Counted from the first letter of the stretch, positions 34,543 to 43,658 are shown. The stretch is DNA of 63,325 nt from Deltaproteobacteria bacterium (GCA_029262535.1 JAJCZF010000056.1:1-63325); one strand, 5' to 3'. Program-made: numbers and translations. Notes: a model not told the origin generated them from the letters alone.

Positions 34543-35976
34543 ATGAAGAAGGTCGTCATCATAGGGGCCGGTATCGGGGGGCTCTCCGCCGCCCAGAGCC
34601 TTGAAGAAGAGGCCATAAAAAAGGGCATGGGGCTTGAGATACTTTTGCTCGAAAGGAAGGAGCGTATCGGGGGTAATATCCGTACCGAGCGCGAGGATGG
34701 CTTCCTTGTCGAAGGAGGGCCTGACTGCTTTCTCTCCGAAAAACCCTGGGCCATGGAACTATGTAAGAAGAACGGCCTTGGCGATAAACTCCTGACTACT
34801 AACGAAACCAACAAAACTACCTTTGTCCTCTCGGGCGGACGGCTCCATGAGCTGCCCGAGGGCGTCATCCTTATGGTCCCTACCAGGATCATACCCTTTA
34901 TGAAGAGTACTCTTATATCCTTCTTCGGCAAGATGCGTATGGGCATGGAGATGTTTATCCCGAAGAAAAAGGGCGATAGTGACGAATCCCTTGCCGATTT
35001 CGTAACGAGAAGGCTCGGTAAAGAGGCGCTCGACAAGATAGCCCAGCCCCTTGTCGCCGGTATCCACGGCGGCGACCCCAAGACGATGTCTGTCCGGTCG
35101 AGCTTTCCAAAATTTGTGCAGATGGAAGAGGAGTACGGATCTCTTATCAAGGGCATGCTTAAGAAGATGACCATGATGAAGAAGGCCCGCGCGGCCAAGG
35201 CCGGTTCCGGTGGCGGCAGGCCCAAGGTCTCGATGTTTATGACGCTCAGGGACGGCCTCTCGGAGCTTGTAGAATCGATAGTGGCGCGCCTGACCATGAC
35301 TACGATTAAGACCGGTGTAAATGTTACCGGTGTGATAAAGAGAGAGAGCGGTTATGAGATCAATACCGAGGGTGGGACTCCCATAAAGTGCGACTCGGTC
35401 ATTATCGCGGCCCCGGCTTACGCCGCGGCAAATCTCCTGAAGGGCTTTGACAATACACTCTCGGACCAGCTTATGACCATACCTTATGTATCAACGGCTA
35501 CCGTTTCGCTCGGTTACAGAAAGGCCGTGGTGCCGCATCCTTTGAACGGATTCGGATTTGTGATACCAAAGGCCGAGAACAGGCGCATTATGGCCACAAG
35601 CTGGGTCTCGGTAAAGTTCGAGGGCCGCGCCCCGGACGATTCGGTGCTTATACGCTGTTTTGTCGGCGGGGCCAACCGGGAAGAGTCGGTATTTCTTAGC
35701 GACGAGGAGCTTACCAGGCTCGTAAAGAGCGAACTTAAGGATATAATGGGCATAGAGGCCGAGCCGGTGCTTACGAAGATCTTCAGGTGGCACAAGGCCA
35801 TGCCCCAGTATACCATCGGCCATATTGAGCGCGTGGCGGAGATCGCCGGGCGCACGCGTCGTTATCCCGGCTTATACCTGACCGGCAGCGCCTACGACGG
35901 CGTCGGTATAAGCGATTGTATACGTCTCGGCGGAGATACGGCTAAAAAGGCCGTGGACTTCATGAGGGGCAAGTAA
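34543..35976 (+). CDS. hemY: Protoporphyrinogen/coproporphyrinogen oxidase (HemY type)
   Basis: 477 aa flavoprotein. FAD-binding VVIIGAGIGGLSAA at the N-terminus with LLLERKERIGGNIRTE. Oxidase features EGGPDCFLSEKPWA, VAGIHGGDPKTMS, and the C-terminal FAD segment LTGSAYDGVGISDCIRLGGDTA. It takes six electrons from the porphyrinogen ring. HemY enzymes use oxygen as acceptor, which suggests at least occasional oxygen exposure. Closes the hemE-hemH-hemY operon, 7 nt after hemH. Confidence 0.95.
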   Translation: MKKVVIIGAGIGGLSAAQSLEEEAIKKGMGLEILLLERKERIGGNIRTEREDGFLVEGGPDCFLSEKPWAMELCKKNGLGDKLLTTNETNKTTFVLSGGRLHELPEGVILMVPTRIIPFMKSTLISFFGKMRMGMEMFIPKKKGDSDESLADFVTRRLGKEALDKIAQPLVAGIHGGDPKTMSVRSSFPKFVQMEEEYGSLIKGMLKKMTMMKKARAAKAGSGGGRPKVSMFMTLRDGLSELVESIVARLTMTTIKTGVNVTGVIKRESGYEINTEGGTPIKCDSVIIAAPAYAAANLLKGFDNTLSDQLMTIPYVSTATVSLGYRKAVVPHPLNGFGFVIPKAENRRIMATSWVSVKFEGRAPDDSVLIRCFVGGANREESVFLSDEELTRLVKSELKDIMGIEAEPVLTKIFRWHKAMPQYTIGHIERVAEIAGRTRRYPGLYLTGSAYDGVGISDCIRLGGDTAKKAVDFMRGK

Positions 35977-35999
35977 CCAGACTGGAATACTTTACGGCC

Positions 36000-36434
36000 A
36001 TGAAACGTTTTAGGCCGATTACGGCCCTTCTTCTCTTCTTAATACTCTTTCAGGTACCTGCTCCTTATATCGGTGGCTGCATAGATACCTCCGTCTGTGA
36101 AAAAGAAGGCCATAACTGCACGAAAGACGATTACTGCCCGATGAAGAAGTCTGGCAAGTCCATGGACCATAAAGGGCATGACATGTCGGCCTCGGAGAGC
36201 ATGGAGAGTGGTGGCGATATGGATATGCCGGTGGCCTCAAGCTTTTTACAGTGTGAAGGCCATAGCAGTGATCTTTACGGCGCATTGCTGTTGCCCGAGA
36301 TAACGATGAGTCTTATGGAGATCCGCCGAACCGCCTATCTGGAAGGCAAGTATATTACTGCAAATAAGGTCTTTTATAAAGACTATCTCTCAGACCCTCC
36401 GGAGAGACCCCCGTCAACCCACACCCTTATCTAA
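36000..36434 (+). CDS. Exported Cys/His/Met-rich protein, possible copper binding
   Basis: 144 aa. A signal peptide or N-terminal anchor covers about 5-22. The following 60 residues hold six Cys, several His and many Met (CEKEGHNCTKDDYCPMKK, MDHKGHDMSASESMESGGDM), the composition of periplasmic copper or silver binders. No named family is recognised. It starts 23 nt after hemY and precedes an outer-membrane protein that also has an N-terminal Cys cluster, so the two may form a metal-handling pair. Function is inferred from composition only. Confidence 0.65.
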   Translation: MKRFRPITALLLFLILFQVPAPYIGGCIDTSVCEKEGHNCTKDDYCPMKKSGKSMDHKGHDMSASESMESGGDMDMPVASSFLQCEGHSSDLYGALLLPEITMSLMEIRRTAYLEGKYITANKVFYKDYLSDPPERPPSTHTLI

Positions 36435-36561
36435 GTAGATAATACAAGATTAGCGTATTGCTAGGCCTCTAATTCGAGGTCACTCTATAACTTCGCGCGC
36501 AGAGCTGCGTTCGGCTTAGGGGGTGGTACGCCTAACTACTAAGGAGAAGGAGTGCGTTTCG

Positions 36562-37581
36562 ATGAAAAAATTGTTTTTATTTTCGGCCTTAATGGCCTTT
36601 TTAATAATGCCTGTAAGGGCGTTTGCGACCGGAGAGTGCGGCCTGTCGTGTTGTATAGCCGGGGCCGCCGGCGGTGGCGTGACAATGGGGGAGAGCCTCG
36701 GCTTAACGTTTTCGCAGGACTATAGCTTTATGGAGACCATAAGGCACGGCACGGGCAGTCTATCGCCGGATGAGGTCATCAGGCAAAACCAGAAGCCCGG
36801 TATGGCCTATAAGGTTCCGACCGAGATGGTGATGCAAAAGTATTCGCTAACGACCGCGGTTCCGATAAAAGACGGGACAGACCTGCTCATAACGGTTCCT
36901 TATCTTATAAACGACATGAAGATGAGGAAACGTTCGCCAATGGGCATGGTTATGGATATGAAGATGGATACCGTAAAAGGGCTTGGGGATATATCGCTTC
37001 TTGCTCTCCATGTGCTCGATACAGATGCCAATGTAAGGCCGACCAAGAGGCTTACTGTCGGAATGGGGCTTAAGCTTCCGACCGGCAGCGCGAGCGCCAA
37101 GGGTAAAACAGGATTGTATGTTCATGCCATGATGCAGACTGGCACGTCCAGCTGGGACGCGCTCTTTATGGCGAACTATATGAGAGCATTTTATCCTCTC
37201 GTCTTGCAGGCCAATATCTTTTATCAGCTTACCACCGAGGGTGGAAACGGTTACGAGTTCGGCAACCAACTGAGCTACAACCTCAGCGGTTCGTACCAGG
37301 TAGCAAAGTATGTGAACGCGGGGCTGGAGCTGACCGGTTTTCACACAGGCAAGGATAGCGATAGTGAAGGCAGGTATTCAAACCCGATGATCTCGATGGC
37401 TGACGATACGGATAATACCGGCCTCGATTCGATACTTATAGCGCCGCTCGTGCAGGTAAAGATACCCGGCACCGGCGGTAGCATCGGTATAAAGACCAAG
37501 CTGCCGATATACCAGCGGGTAAACGGATATCAGCAGGTTCTGGACTGGAGGGTCTCAACGGCCCTTACATGGGTCTTTTGA
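36562..37581 (+). CDS. Predicted outer-membrane beta-barrel protein with N-terminal Cys cluster
   Basis: 339 aa from the ATG at 36562, chosen because AAGGAGAAGGAG lies just before it. A signal peptide ends near AFA-TGE. The mature N-terminus has ECGLSCCIAGAAGG. The remainder alternates polar and hydrophobic residues in strands (TVPYLINDM, RLTVGMGLKLPTGSA, LVLQANIFYQLT, YVNAGLELTGF, GSIGIKTKLPIYQRV) and ends in TWVF, a typical barrel C-terminus (terminal aromatic). It resembles transporter-like or meta-pathway-type barrels of the envelope. Probably works with the Met/His-rich protein upstream. A strong terminator follows. Confidence 0.72.
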   Translation: MKKLFLFSALMAFLIMPVRAFATGECGLSCCIAGAAGGGVTMGESLGLTFSQDYSFMETIRHGTGSLSPDEVIRQNQKPGMAYKVPTEMVMQKYSLTTAVPIKDGTDLLITVPYLINDMKMRKRSPMGMVMDMKMDTVKGLGDISLLALHVLDTDANVRPTKRLTVGMGLKLPTGSASAKGKTGLYVHAMMQTGTSSWDALFMANYMRAFYPLVLQANIFYQLTTEGGNGYEFGNQLSYNLSGSYQVAKYVNAGLELTGFHTGKDSDSEGRYSNPMISMADDTDNTGLDSILIAPLVQVKIPGTGGSIGIKTKLPIYQRVNGYQQVLDWRVSTALTWVF

Positions 37582-37606
37582 TACGCGTAGATACGAGGAT
37601 CTAATT

Positions 37607-37650
37607 GCCGCGCATCCGGGATCAAAAGAACCGGATGCGCGGCTTTTTTT
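37607..37650 (+). terminator. Rho-independent terminator
   Basis: A perfect 13-bp GC-rich stem (37607-37619 with 37631-37643, 11-nt loop) is followed by seven or more T. It ends transcription from the 36562 gene and isolates arfB. Confidence 0.95.
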
Positions 37651-37717
37651 GCAAAGATCCCTCTAAAATCGAAGAATTTTTCTTGAGCGCGAACTATATA
37701 AATCGTAAACTTTAGAT

Positions 37718-38137
37718 ATGATTCGTATAACTGACGACATATCTATAAACGAGTGCGAAATAAGCGAGGTCTTTATTCGTTCGAGCGGACCCGGCGGGCA
37801 GAATGTAAATAAGGTCTCCACTGCCGTACAGCTTCGCTTCGATATTGTAAATTCAAGACTCCCGCAAGAGGTAAAAGAAAGGCTTACGTCACTCGGCGGC
37901 GCAAGGGTGACCAACGAGGGCGTGCTTATTATCAGTTCAAGTCTTGGAAGAAAGAGAGAGCTTAACAGGGTCGATGCGAGTGATAAGCTCATAGCTCTTA
38001 TAAAAAAGGCCTGCCAGAGGCCGAAGCGAAGGGTGAAGACAAGGCCTTCAAGGGCGGCCAAAGAGAGAAGAATAGTTGCAAAAAAAGAACGTTCCGGCAC
38101 AAAGAAGATGCGCAAAAAGGTGAATAAGGATGAGTAG
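37718..38137 (+). CDS. arfB: Alternative ribosome-rescue factor ArfB (peptidyl-tRNA hydrolase)
   Basis: 139 aa. The GGQ catalytic motif is in SSGPGGQNVNKVSTAVQLRF, the class I release-factor signature. A basic C-terminal tail (KRRVKTRPSRAAKERRIVAKK) fits the tail that probes the empty mRNA channel in ArfB/YaeJ. It releases peptides from ribosomes stalled without a stop codon. The length is as in E. coli YaeJ (140 aa). Single gene, convergent with the glycolytic operon. Confidence 0.93.
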   Translation: MIRITDDISINECEISEVFIRSSGPGGQNVNKVSTAVQLRFDIVNSRLPQEVKERLTSLGGARVTNEGVLIISSSLGRKRELNRVDASDKLIALIKKACQRPKRRVKTRPSRAAKERRIVAKKERSGTKKMRKKVNKDE

Positions 38138-38200
38138 CTTTGGGATATTTTCTTATTTTTAGAAAAATGCTAGTGAAGAGAGAGACTCTGTTTTTGCAAT

Positions 38201-38232
38201 AAAAAAAGGCCATCGCAGTTAAGCGAAGGCCT
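38201..38232 (-). terminator. Rho-independent terminator of the gap-pgk-tpiA-secG-tRNA operon
   Basis: Read on the minus strand, AGGCCTTCGC (38232-38223) pairs with GCGATGGCCT (38216-38207) with one mismatch and a six-base loop, followed by TTTTTT. It lies about 60 nt downstream of the tRNA-Leu gene. Confidence 0.88.
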
Positions 38233-38293
38233 TAATCGAGGAAAACATAGGTTTTTCATTGTTTTACTTTCTTTTTTTCAAAAAGAAAGTAAA

Positions 38294-38378
38294 TGGTGCC
38301 GAAGGGGGGACTCGAACCCCCACGGATCTCTCCACTACCCCCTCAAGATAGCGCGTCTACCAATTCCACCACTTCGGC
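38294..38378 (-). tRNA. tRNA-Leu (anticodon GAG)
   Basis: An 85-nt class II tRNA with encoded CCA. Acceptor stem GCCGAAG/CTTCGGC, D-loop GGAATTGGTAGAC, anticodon loop TTGAGGG giving GAG, a variable arm, and T-arm GGGGGTTCGAGTCCCCC. Co-oriented with secG 15 nt upstream, the usual arrangement of secG followed by tRNA-Leu. Confidence 0.97.
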
Positions 38379-38393
38379 AATATGAAAAACTAT

Positions 38394-38795
38394 TTATTCT
38401 TTAGGCGCCGGTACTGCTTCTGTCTTGGCGGCCTCTTTTGCTGTATCGACTACCGCAGCCGGTGCGGGCGCGGCTTTTGTTTCATCTGTAACTGCCGCGG
38501 GTGCTTCTGTCTCAGCCGGGGCCGATACCGCAGGCAGGTCGCGCATTATCGACTCTTCCCCTCTGTGAGCGGTCTTGTAAGTGATAAAGAGCGACGTGGC
38601 CATAAAGATTATCGCGGCGCCTGCCGTAATCTTGGTCAAAAATGTCGCGGGGCCGGCGCTGCCGAATATGGCTTGGCTCGATGTGCTGCCGCCGAGGCTT
38701 GATCCGAGGCTTGCGCCCTTGCCCGACTGTAAGAGCACGGCGATGACTATAATAACGCTTACCAGGATATGAATTATTGTTACTGCTGTTTCCAT
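38394..38795 (-). CDS. secG: Preprotein translocase subunit SecG
   Basis: 133 aa. Two membrane segments (about 4-24 and 55-75) flank the SecG signature LLQSGKGASLGSSLGGSTSSQAIFG, with FLTKIT before the second. The C-terminal ~50 residues are a low-complexity Ala/Pro/Glu tail (ETEAPAAVTDETKAAPAPAA), longer than in E. coli. It assists SecYEG protein export. It follows tpiA in the gap-pgk-tpiA-secG order common in bacteria and precedes tRNA-Leu. Confidence 0.95.
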   Translation of the reverse strand: METAVTIIHILVSVIIVIAVLLQSGKGASLGSSLGGSTSSQAIFGSAGPATFLTKITAGAAIIFMATSLFITYKTAHRGEESIMRDLPAVSAPAETEAPAAVTDETKAAPAPAAVVDTAKEAAKTEAVPAPKE

Positions 38796-38914
38796 CTCTG
38801 TCCTTCTATTCTTAGTTAGAATGAATTATAGATTTAATTATAAATCGAGGAAAAAAGCAAGGTTTTTTTTATCAAGCAGGAAAGCGGGCCATTTGATCTA
38901 CCAGAAAAGGTTCT

Positions 38915-39679
38915 TTAGTCGAGCGGCTGAAAGTTGACAAGACGCGCGAAACTCTCGGCCTTGAGACTCGCTCCACCAACGAGCGCGCCGTCTATATCAG
39001 CCATAGCCATAAGAGAGTCTACATTATCGGGTTTGACGCTGCCGCCGTATATTATACGAACCGAGTCGGCGATCTTCCGGTTATATAGTTCCACCAATAG
39101 GTCGCGTATGGCGCGGTGTACCTCCTGGGCGTCGTCGGGGGTTGCGGTCTTGCCCGTGCCGATGGCCCAGACCGGCTCGTAGGCTACTACAACCTTGCCC
39201 ATATCTTCAGAGTTAATGTCAAGAAGGGCTTTACGAACCTGGCCCGTGACTATTTCAAGGGCCTTTCCGGCTTCCCTCTCTTCGAGCACTTCTCCAACGC
39301 ATACTATTGGCTTTAGACCAGTGTTAAGCGCAACCGCTGTCTTTTTATTGATCGTCTCGTCGGTCTCGCCAAATAGCTGTCTGCGTTCCGAGTGGCCGAT
39401 TATGACATGGACACAGCCAACGCCTAAAAGCATGGCGGCAGATATCTCGCCCGTATATGCTCCTTCGGGTTCCATGAAGAAATTTTGCGCCGACAGCCTT
39501 ACCGGGTTATCTTTTATTATATTGCCTATACGGTCGAGAGATGTGAATGGCGGCGCTAGCACGACATCCACATCCGCGACATCTTCTATAAGAGAAAGCA
39601 GTTCATTTGTAAGGGTTACACCCTCTTCGGCGGTGCTATTCATCTTCCAGTTACCGGCTATAAAAGCTCTTCTCGCCAT
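38915..39679 (-). CDS. tpiA: Triosephosphate isomerase
   Basis: 254 aa. AGNWKMNS (K12-type catalytic Lys), the electrophile His in VHVIIGHSERR, catalytic Glu in VVAYEPVWAIGTG, the phosphate loop IYGGSVKPDN and GALVGGASL are all present. It interconverts dihydroxyacetone phosphate and glyceraldehyde-3-phosphate. It lies 24 nt after pgk and 119 nt before secG on the minus strand. Confidence 0.97.
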   Translation of the reverse strand: MARRAFIAGNWKMNSTAEEGVTLTNELLSLIEDVADVDVVLAPPFTSLDRIGNIIKDNPVRLSAQNFFMEPEGAYTGEISAAMLLGVGCVHVIIGHSERRQLFGETDETINKKTAVALNTGLKPIVCVGEVLEEREAGKALEIVTGQVRKALLDINSEDMGKVVVAYEPVWAIGTGKTATPDDAQEVHRAIRDLLVELYNRKIADSVRIIYGGSVKPDNVDSLMAMADIDGALVGGASLKAESFARLVNFQPLD

Positions 39680-39703
39680 AATGATACTCCTCGTTTGCCT
39701 ATC

Positions 39704-40891
39704 TTACTTAAGGGCCGTGATGCCCGGAAGCTCTTTGCCTTCGAGTATCTCAAGAAATGCGCCGCCGCCTGTGGATATGTAACTCATCTTGGCGAACTCT
39801 CCGGCGCGGTGCACGGCCACGTCGGTATCTCCGCCGCCGACTATCGTAAGGGCGTATGAGTTGGCGACATGTTTGACCATATCGAATGTACCCCGGCTGA
39901 AGGCGTCCATCTCGAATACTCCCATCGGGCCGTTCCATATGATGGTCTTTGCGTTATGGAGCACCTCGCTAAAGAGCGTCACCGTGGCTGGTCCTATGTC
40001 GAGCGCCAGCCAGGTGGTGGGTATCTCCTGATAGGGCACGACCTTGGTTTCAGCCGATGCGCTGAACTCTTCGGCCGCGACAAAGTCTATCGGCAGGTAG
40101 AACTTGAGATTTTTTTCTCTTGCAAGGTCTATTACTTCGAGACATGTCTCCATTGCGTCGTCTTCGGCATATGAGTTGCCGATTTCGTAACCGAGCGCTT
40201 TGAAGAATGTTACCGACATGGCGCCGCCGATAATGAGCTTATCGACATTGTCGCAGAGGCTCTTTAGTATGCCTATCTTATCGGAGACCTTCTTGCCTCC
40301 GATTATGGCGACCAGCGGCCTTGCGGGTCGATCCATGGCGTTTTTGAAGTAGGTAAGCTCTTTCTTCATGAGCAGGCCTGCGCAGTGTATCTTGACATTT
40401 TTTGTCACGGCGACATTCGAGGCGTGCGCCCTGTGGGCAGTGGCGAAGGCGTCGTTTACATATATGTCAAACGGCTCTGCGAGCTGCTTGCCGAATTCCT
40501 CGTCGTTCTCTTCCTCTTCGGGATGAAAGCGAAGGTTTTCCAAAAGCAGTACATGGCCCGGCAACATGTCGGAGATCATCTTTTTAGTTTCTTCGCCAAC
40601 ACAGTCCGGGGCGAGTGGTACACTCTTCTCGATAAGTCGTCCGAGCCTCTTTGCGACAGGCGCAAGGCTCATCTCGGGTACGATCTTTCCCTTTGGCCTT
40701 CCGAGGTGTGAGGCGAGCACTACCATGGCTCCCTGATCTAGTGCGCAGTTGATGGTAGGCAGTACGCTCCTTATCCTAGTATCGTCGGTGATATTGCCTC
40801 CCTCGTCAAGCGGCACATTAAAGTCCACTCTCATCAGGATGCGTTTGCCTTTGCAATCAATATCGTCTATGTAACGAATGCCGGTGTCCAC
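39704..40891 (-). CDS. pgk: Phosphoglycerate kinase
   Basis: 395 aa. N-terminal substrate motif RILMRVDFNVPLD, LASHLGRPKG, LLENLRFHPEEE, the hinge and nucleotide motif VAIIGGKKVSDK, and the C-terminal GPMGVFEMDAFSRGT and GGGDTDVAV (the canonical GGGDS is GGGDT here). It transfers phosphate from 1,3-bisphosphoglycerate to ADP. Second gene of the glycolytic operon, 23 nt after gap. Confidence 0.97.
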   Translation of the reverse strand: MDTGIRYIDDIDCKGKRILMRVDFNVPLDEGGNITDDTRIRSVLPTINCALDQGAMVVLASHLGRPKGKIVPEMSLAPVAKRLGRLIEKSVPLAPDCVGEETKKMISDMLPGHVLLLENLRFHPEEEENDEEFGKQLAEPFDIYVNDAFATAHRAHASNVAVTKNVKIHCAGLLMKKELTYFKNAMDRPARPLVAIIGGKKVSDKIGILKSLCDNVDKLIIGGAMSVTFFKALGYEIGNSYAEDDAMETCLEVIDLAREKNLKFYLPIDFVAAEEFSASAETKVVPYQEIPTTWLALDIGPATVTLFSEVLHNAKTIIWNGPMGVFEMDAFSRGTFDMVKHVANSYALTIVGGGDTDVAVHRAGEFAKMSYISTGGGAFLEILEGKELPGITALK

Positions 40892-40914
40892 TGTACGGTC
40901 CCCTTGTCTAAGAG

Positions 40915-41922
40915 TTAAAGTCCCTTTGAGGTTATGTGGTTAACGAGGTCGCGCATCCTGCACGAAAAGCCCCATTCGTTGTCATACCAGGAGAGTATCT
41001 TTATCATATTGCCGCCGATTACCTTTGTAAGTGGCGCGTCAAATATGGAGGAATGCGGGTTTGCCTTGAAATCGACCGAAACAAGCGGCGTTTCATTATA
41101 TTGGAGGATCCCCTTGAGCGGCCCCTCGGCCGCGGCCCTTACCGCCGCATTTATCTCGTCGGCGGTTGTATTTTTATCAAGCTCTGCAACGAGATCCACG
41201 ACCGAGACGACCGGTGTCGGAACTCGTATCGCCATGCCGTCGAGCTTACCTGCGAGTTCGGGCAGGACTAGAGCTACGGCCTTTGCCGCGCCCGTAGAGG
41301 TCGGTATCATCGAAAGACCCGCAGCGCGCGCCCTTCGCAGGTCCGAGTGCGGCAGGTCGAGTATCTTCTGGTCGTTCGTATAGGCGTGGATCGTTGTCAT
41401 GAGGCCGCGCTTTATGCCAAAGTTCTCATTGATGACCTTTGCCACGGGAGAGAGGCAGTTAGTCGTACAAGAAGCGTTCGATATTATATTGTGCTCGTCC
41501 GCAGAGTAGGACTCGTGGTTGACACCCATGCATATAGTAGTGTCGGGTCCTTTTGCCGGGGCGCTTATTATGACCTTTTTGGCTCCCGCGTCGATGTGTC
41601 CCTGTGCCTTTTCTCTTGCCGTAAAGAGGCCGGTGCACTCTAGCGCGATATCGATATTGTCGGCCTTCCAGGGAAGGTTGGCCGGGTCTCTTTCGGCGGT
41701 GATCTTTACGGAGCGGCCATTGACGATGATAGCGTCGTCGGTGCTTGAAACTTCTGCATCGAGCACACCGAAGACCGAGTCGTATTTCAGGAGATGCGCC
41801 AGGGTTGCCGGTGACGTAATGTCGTTAATATTTGCTATCTCTATGCCGTCGTCGTCAAGGCAAGCCCTGAAGACATTTCTTCCTATCCGGCCAAAACCGT
41901 TTATCGCAACTCTTACCGCCAT
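40915..41922 (-). CDS. gap: Glyceraldehyde-3-phosphate dehydrogenase
   Basis: 335 aa. N-terminal Rossmann motif INGFGRIGRNVFRA, the catalytic SNASCTTNCLSPVAKV (active-site Cys), the His-containing TTIHAYTNDQ, and the C-terminal WYDNEWGFSCRM. The NAD-binding site looks standard. It starts the gap-pgk-tpiA-secG-tRNA series. GGAGGC precedes the ATG, and the promoter probably overlaps the end of aroD, 51 nt upstream. Confidence 0.97.
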   Translation of the reverse strand: MAVRVAINGFGRIGRNVFRACLDDDGIEIANINDITSPATLAHLLKYDSVFGVLDAEVSSTDDAIIVNGRSVKITAERDPANLPWKADNIDIALECTGLFTAREKAQGHIDAGAKKVIISAPAKGPDTTICMGVNHESYSADEHNIISNASCTTNCLSPVAKVINENFGIKRGLMTTIHAYTNDQKILDLPHSDLRRARAAGLSMIPTSTGAAKAVALVLPELAGKLDGMAIRVPTPVVSVVDLVAELDKNTTADEINAAVRAAAEGPLKGILQYNETPLVSVDFKANPHSSIFDAPLTKVIGGNMIKILSWYDNEWGFSCRMRDLVNHITSKGL

Positions 41923-41973
41923 TTTGAAGCCTCCATGATTGTGGTTTTAGTTAATTTCTCAAGTATAATAAGG

Positions 41974-42675
41974 TCAGTATCCTAATGCCGTAAAAGCTTT
42001 TTTTGTTTCAACGAGAGACATCTGGCCCGGCGCCGTCTTTCCGGCGACGGAGGCGTATGTTATAAGAGAGCCCAAGACCGGAAAGAGTATACGGCTGGCC
42101 CGTCCCTTTTCGCCCATGCCTATCGTAATCAGGTTCTTGTTCTCTACCAAGAGCCCGGCGAGCCTCTTTATATCATTTTGTATCTTGACGGCTGTGGCTA
42201 TCTTTACTATGTCGCCTCCTGCGTCGCTTGAGTCCTTCAAAACCTTGTCGAGCCTCGACCTTACAGGGGTATTTTTAAAGTTATGATAAGATACTATCGA
42301 TCTCTTTTTATTGGACTTCGCAACAGCCAACACATCCTTAAGAATAGTCTTTGAGCCAAGTTCGATATCTATTGCTGCGACATGCGGCGTAAGCTCTTTA
42401 AAGAGCATCAGCCTTTCTATATCGCTTATCCTGCTAGCTCCACCTTCGCGTTCAGACCGAATCGTCAGCAAAAGAGGCATTTCGACAGTCTGAGATATTT
42501 TTTGTAGTAAGGTTTTAAGCTTAACCGGGTTACGGTCTTTAAAACCGTCTACCCTAATCTCAATGAGGTCGGCGCCGTCTTTTGCGGTCTTTTTTATGGC
42601 CTTTACATCCACAGGGCCGGTAAGTACGGCGCAGATACGTGGTGTGGTGCCGAATTCGATATTGCCTAGTTTCAT
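41974..42675 (-). CDS. aroD: 3-dehydroquinate dehydratase, type I
   Basis: 233 aa from the ATG at 42675, the position where type I enzymes normally start (MKLGNIEFG). An in-frame TTG at 42717 would add 14 residues. Motifs: DLIEIRVDGF, LLTIRSEREGG, SYHNF with the catalytic His region, DIVKIATAV with the Schiff-base Lys, and GMGEKGRASRIL. It dehydrates 3-dehydroquinate in the shikimate pathway. Oriented with the glycolytic genes and divergent from the B12 riboswitch operon. The 436-nt gap 42676-43111 holds the riboswitch and two attenuator-type hairpins. Confidence 0.92.
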   Translation of the reverse strand: MKLGNIEFGTTPRICAVLTGPVDVKAIKKTAKDGADLIEIRVDGFKDRNPVKLKTLLQKISQTVEMPLLLTIRSEREGGASRISDIERLMLFKELTPHVAAIDIELGSKTILKDVLAVAKSNKKRSIVSYHNFKNTPVRSRLDKVLKDSSDAGGDIVKIATAVKIQNDIKRLAGLLVENKNLITIGMGEKGRASRILFPVLGSLITYASVAGKTAPGQMSLVETKKAFTALGY

Positions 42676-42849
42676 ATGCGAGGGAGTCTTTACGAGTGAA
42701 GACCCTAGTAAAATCAATAGTTTGAAGTGTTAGGGTCAGATAGCCGCCCTCTCTTAGCGTGACGGCATTATGAGAGAAAAGGATACTGTAAAAATGCAAG
42801 AAATACAAGTAAAACCTTGACTAATGGCTCTAAAAGTTGCTAATCTGTG

Positions 42850-43012
42850 CACGTAAGCTATTTTTCGAGCCGAATTAGGGAATCCCGTGCAAATCGGGAA
42901 CTGCCCCGCAACTGTAAGCGGCGACGAAAGCCCGTTAAAACTCCCACTGGCCAAAGGGCCGGGAAGGGTGGGCGAGTAGGACGACCCGTAAGCCAGGAGA
43001 CCTGTTTGGCCG
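42850..43012 (+). promoter_or_regulatory. Cobalamin riboswitch
   Basis: Shows the conserved adenosylcobalamin aptamer pieces in order: AGGGAATCCCGTG (about 42877-42889), AACTGCCCCGCAACTGTAAG (about 42899-42918), and the B12 box AGCCAGGAGACCTG (42991-43004). It stands upstream of cobO and controls the B12 operon, turning it off when coenzyme B12 is bound. Confidence 0.97.
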
Positions 43013-43022
43013 ACAGATGATC

Positions 43023-43097
43023 GAGATCCTTCGAGGGAGGGGGTCTCTTCTTTTTATATGTTGACCCGCCCTCTATTTCTTTGTGGCGGGTTTTTTT
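43023..43097 (+). terminator. Riboswitch expression platform: two successive terminator hairpins
   Basis: GAGATCC/GGGTCTC (43023-43047) is followed by TTCTTTTT. ACCCGCC/GGCGGGT (43064-43091) is followed by seven T. Either can act as the ligand-controlled terminator before the cobO start at 43112. Confidence 0.8.
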
Positions 43098-43111
43098 ATT
43101 GGTGGTTATTT

Positions 43112-43648
43112 ATGGAAAATAAGGGAAGAGTACATATATATACAGGCGACGGAAAGGGCAAGACTACCGCCGCGGTCGGCCTTGCGACAAGGGCCGCCGG
43201 ATGGGGCCAGAAGGTCCTATTCGTGCAGTTCTTTAAGGAAGATAGCGCTCCAAGCGGTGAAAAAGAGGTCTTTAGAGATCTCCTGCCAACGGTCGAACTG
43301 ATACGTTCCAATTGTCGCCATCCGTTTTTTACCGGAGATAAGACCGACAAGGAAGATGTCAAGTCCAGAATCCGCGCCACATATGAAGAGGCGACAGAGA
43401 AGGCCGGGTCGGGAGAGGTTGACCTCCTGGTGCTTGATGAGGTGATGGGAGCTGTTAAAGGCGGCTGGATCGGCATGGAAGAGCTTTTGGAGTTCCTCTG
43501 CGACCGTCCGCCCGGTCTTGAGGTCGCCCTTACCGGACGGGACGCCCCGCCAGAGCTAGTAAAGAATGCCGATTACGTTACCGAGATGTTGATGATAAAA
43601 CACCCTTTTAACGAAGGTCATAGCGCCAAAAAAGGCGTTGAATTTTAA
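43112..43648 (+). CDS. cobO: Corrinoid adenosyltransferase CobO (BtuR/CobA type)
   Basis: 178 aa from the ATG at 43112; an earlier in-frame ATG (43058) lies inside the terminator and is rejected. N-terminal YTGDGKGKTTAAVG is the P-loop of the family. GWGQKVLFVQFFKE and LLVLDEVMGAVKGG also fit. It transfers the adenosyl group of ATP to the cobalt of corrinoids. First gene behind the cobalamin riboswitch. The cobU start is 10 nt after its stop. Confidence 0.95.
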   Translation: MENKGRVHIYTGDGKGKTTAAVGLATRAAGWGQKVLFVQFFKEDSAPSGEKEVFRDLLPTVELIRSNCRHPFFTGDKTDKEDVKSRIRATYEEATEKAGSGEVDLLVLDEVMGAVKGGWIGMEELLEFLCDRPPGLEVALTGRDAPPELVKNADYVTEMLMIKHPFNEGHSAKKGVEF

Positions 43649-43658
43649 GGAGTTTTCC

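Noticed and set aside
43058..43111. Longer N-terminus for CobO starting at 43058
   Set aside because: These codons fall in the riboswitch terminator hairpin, and the family P-loop fits a start at 43112.
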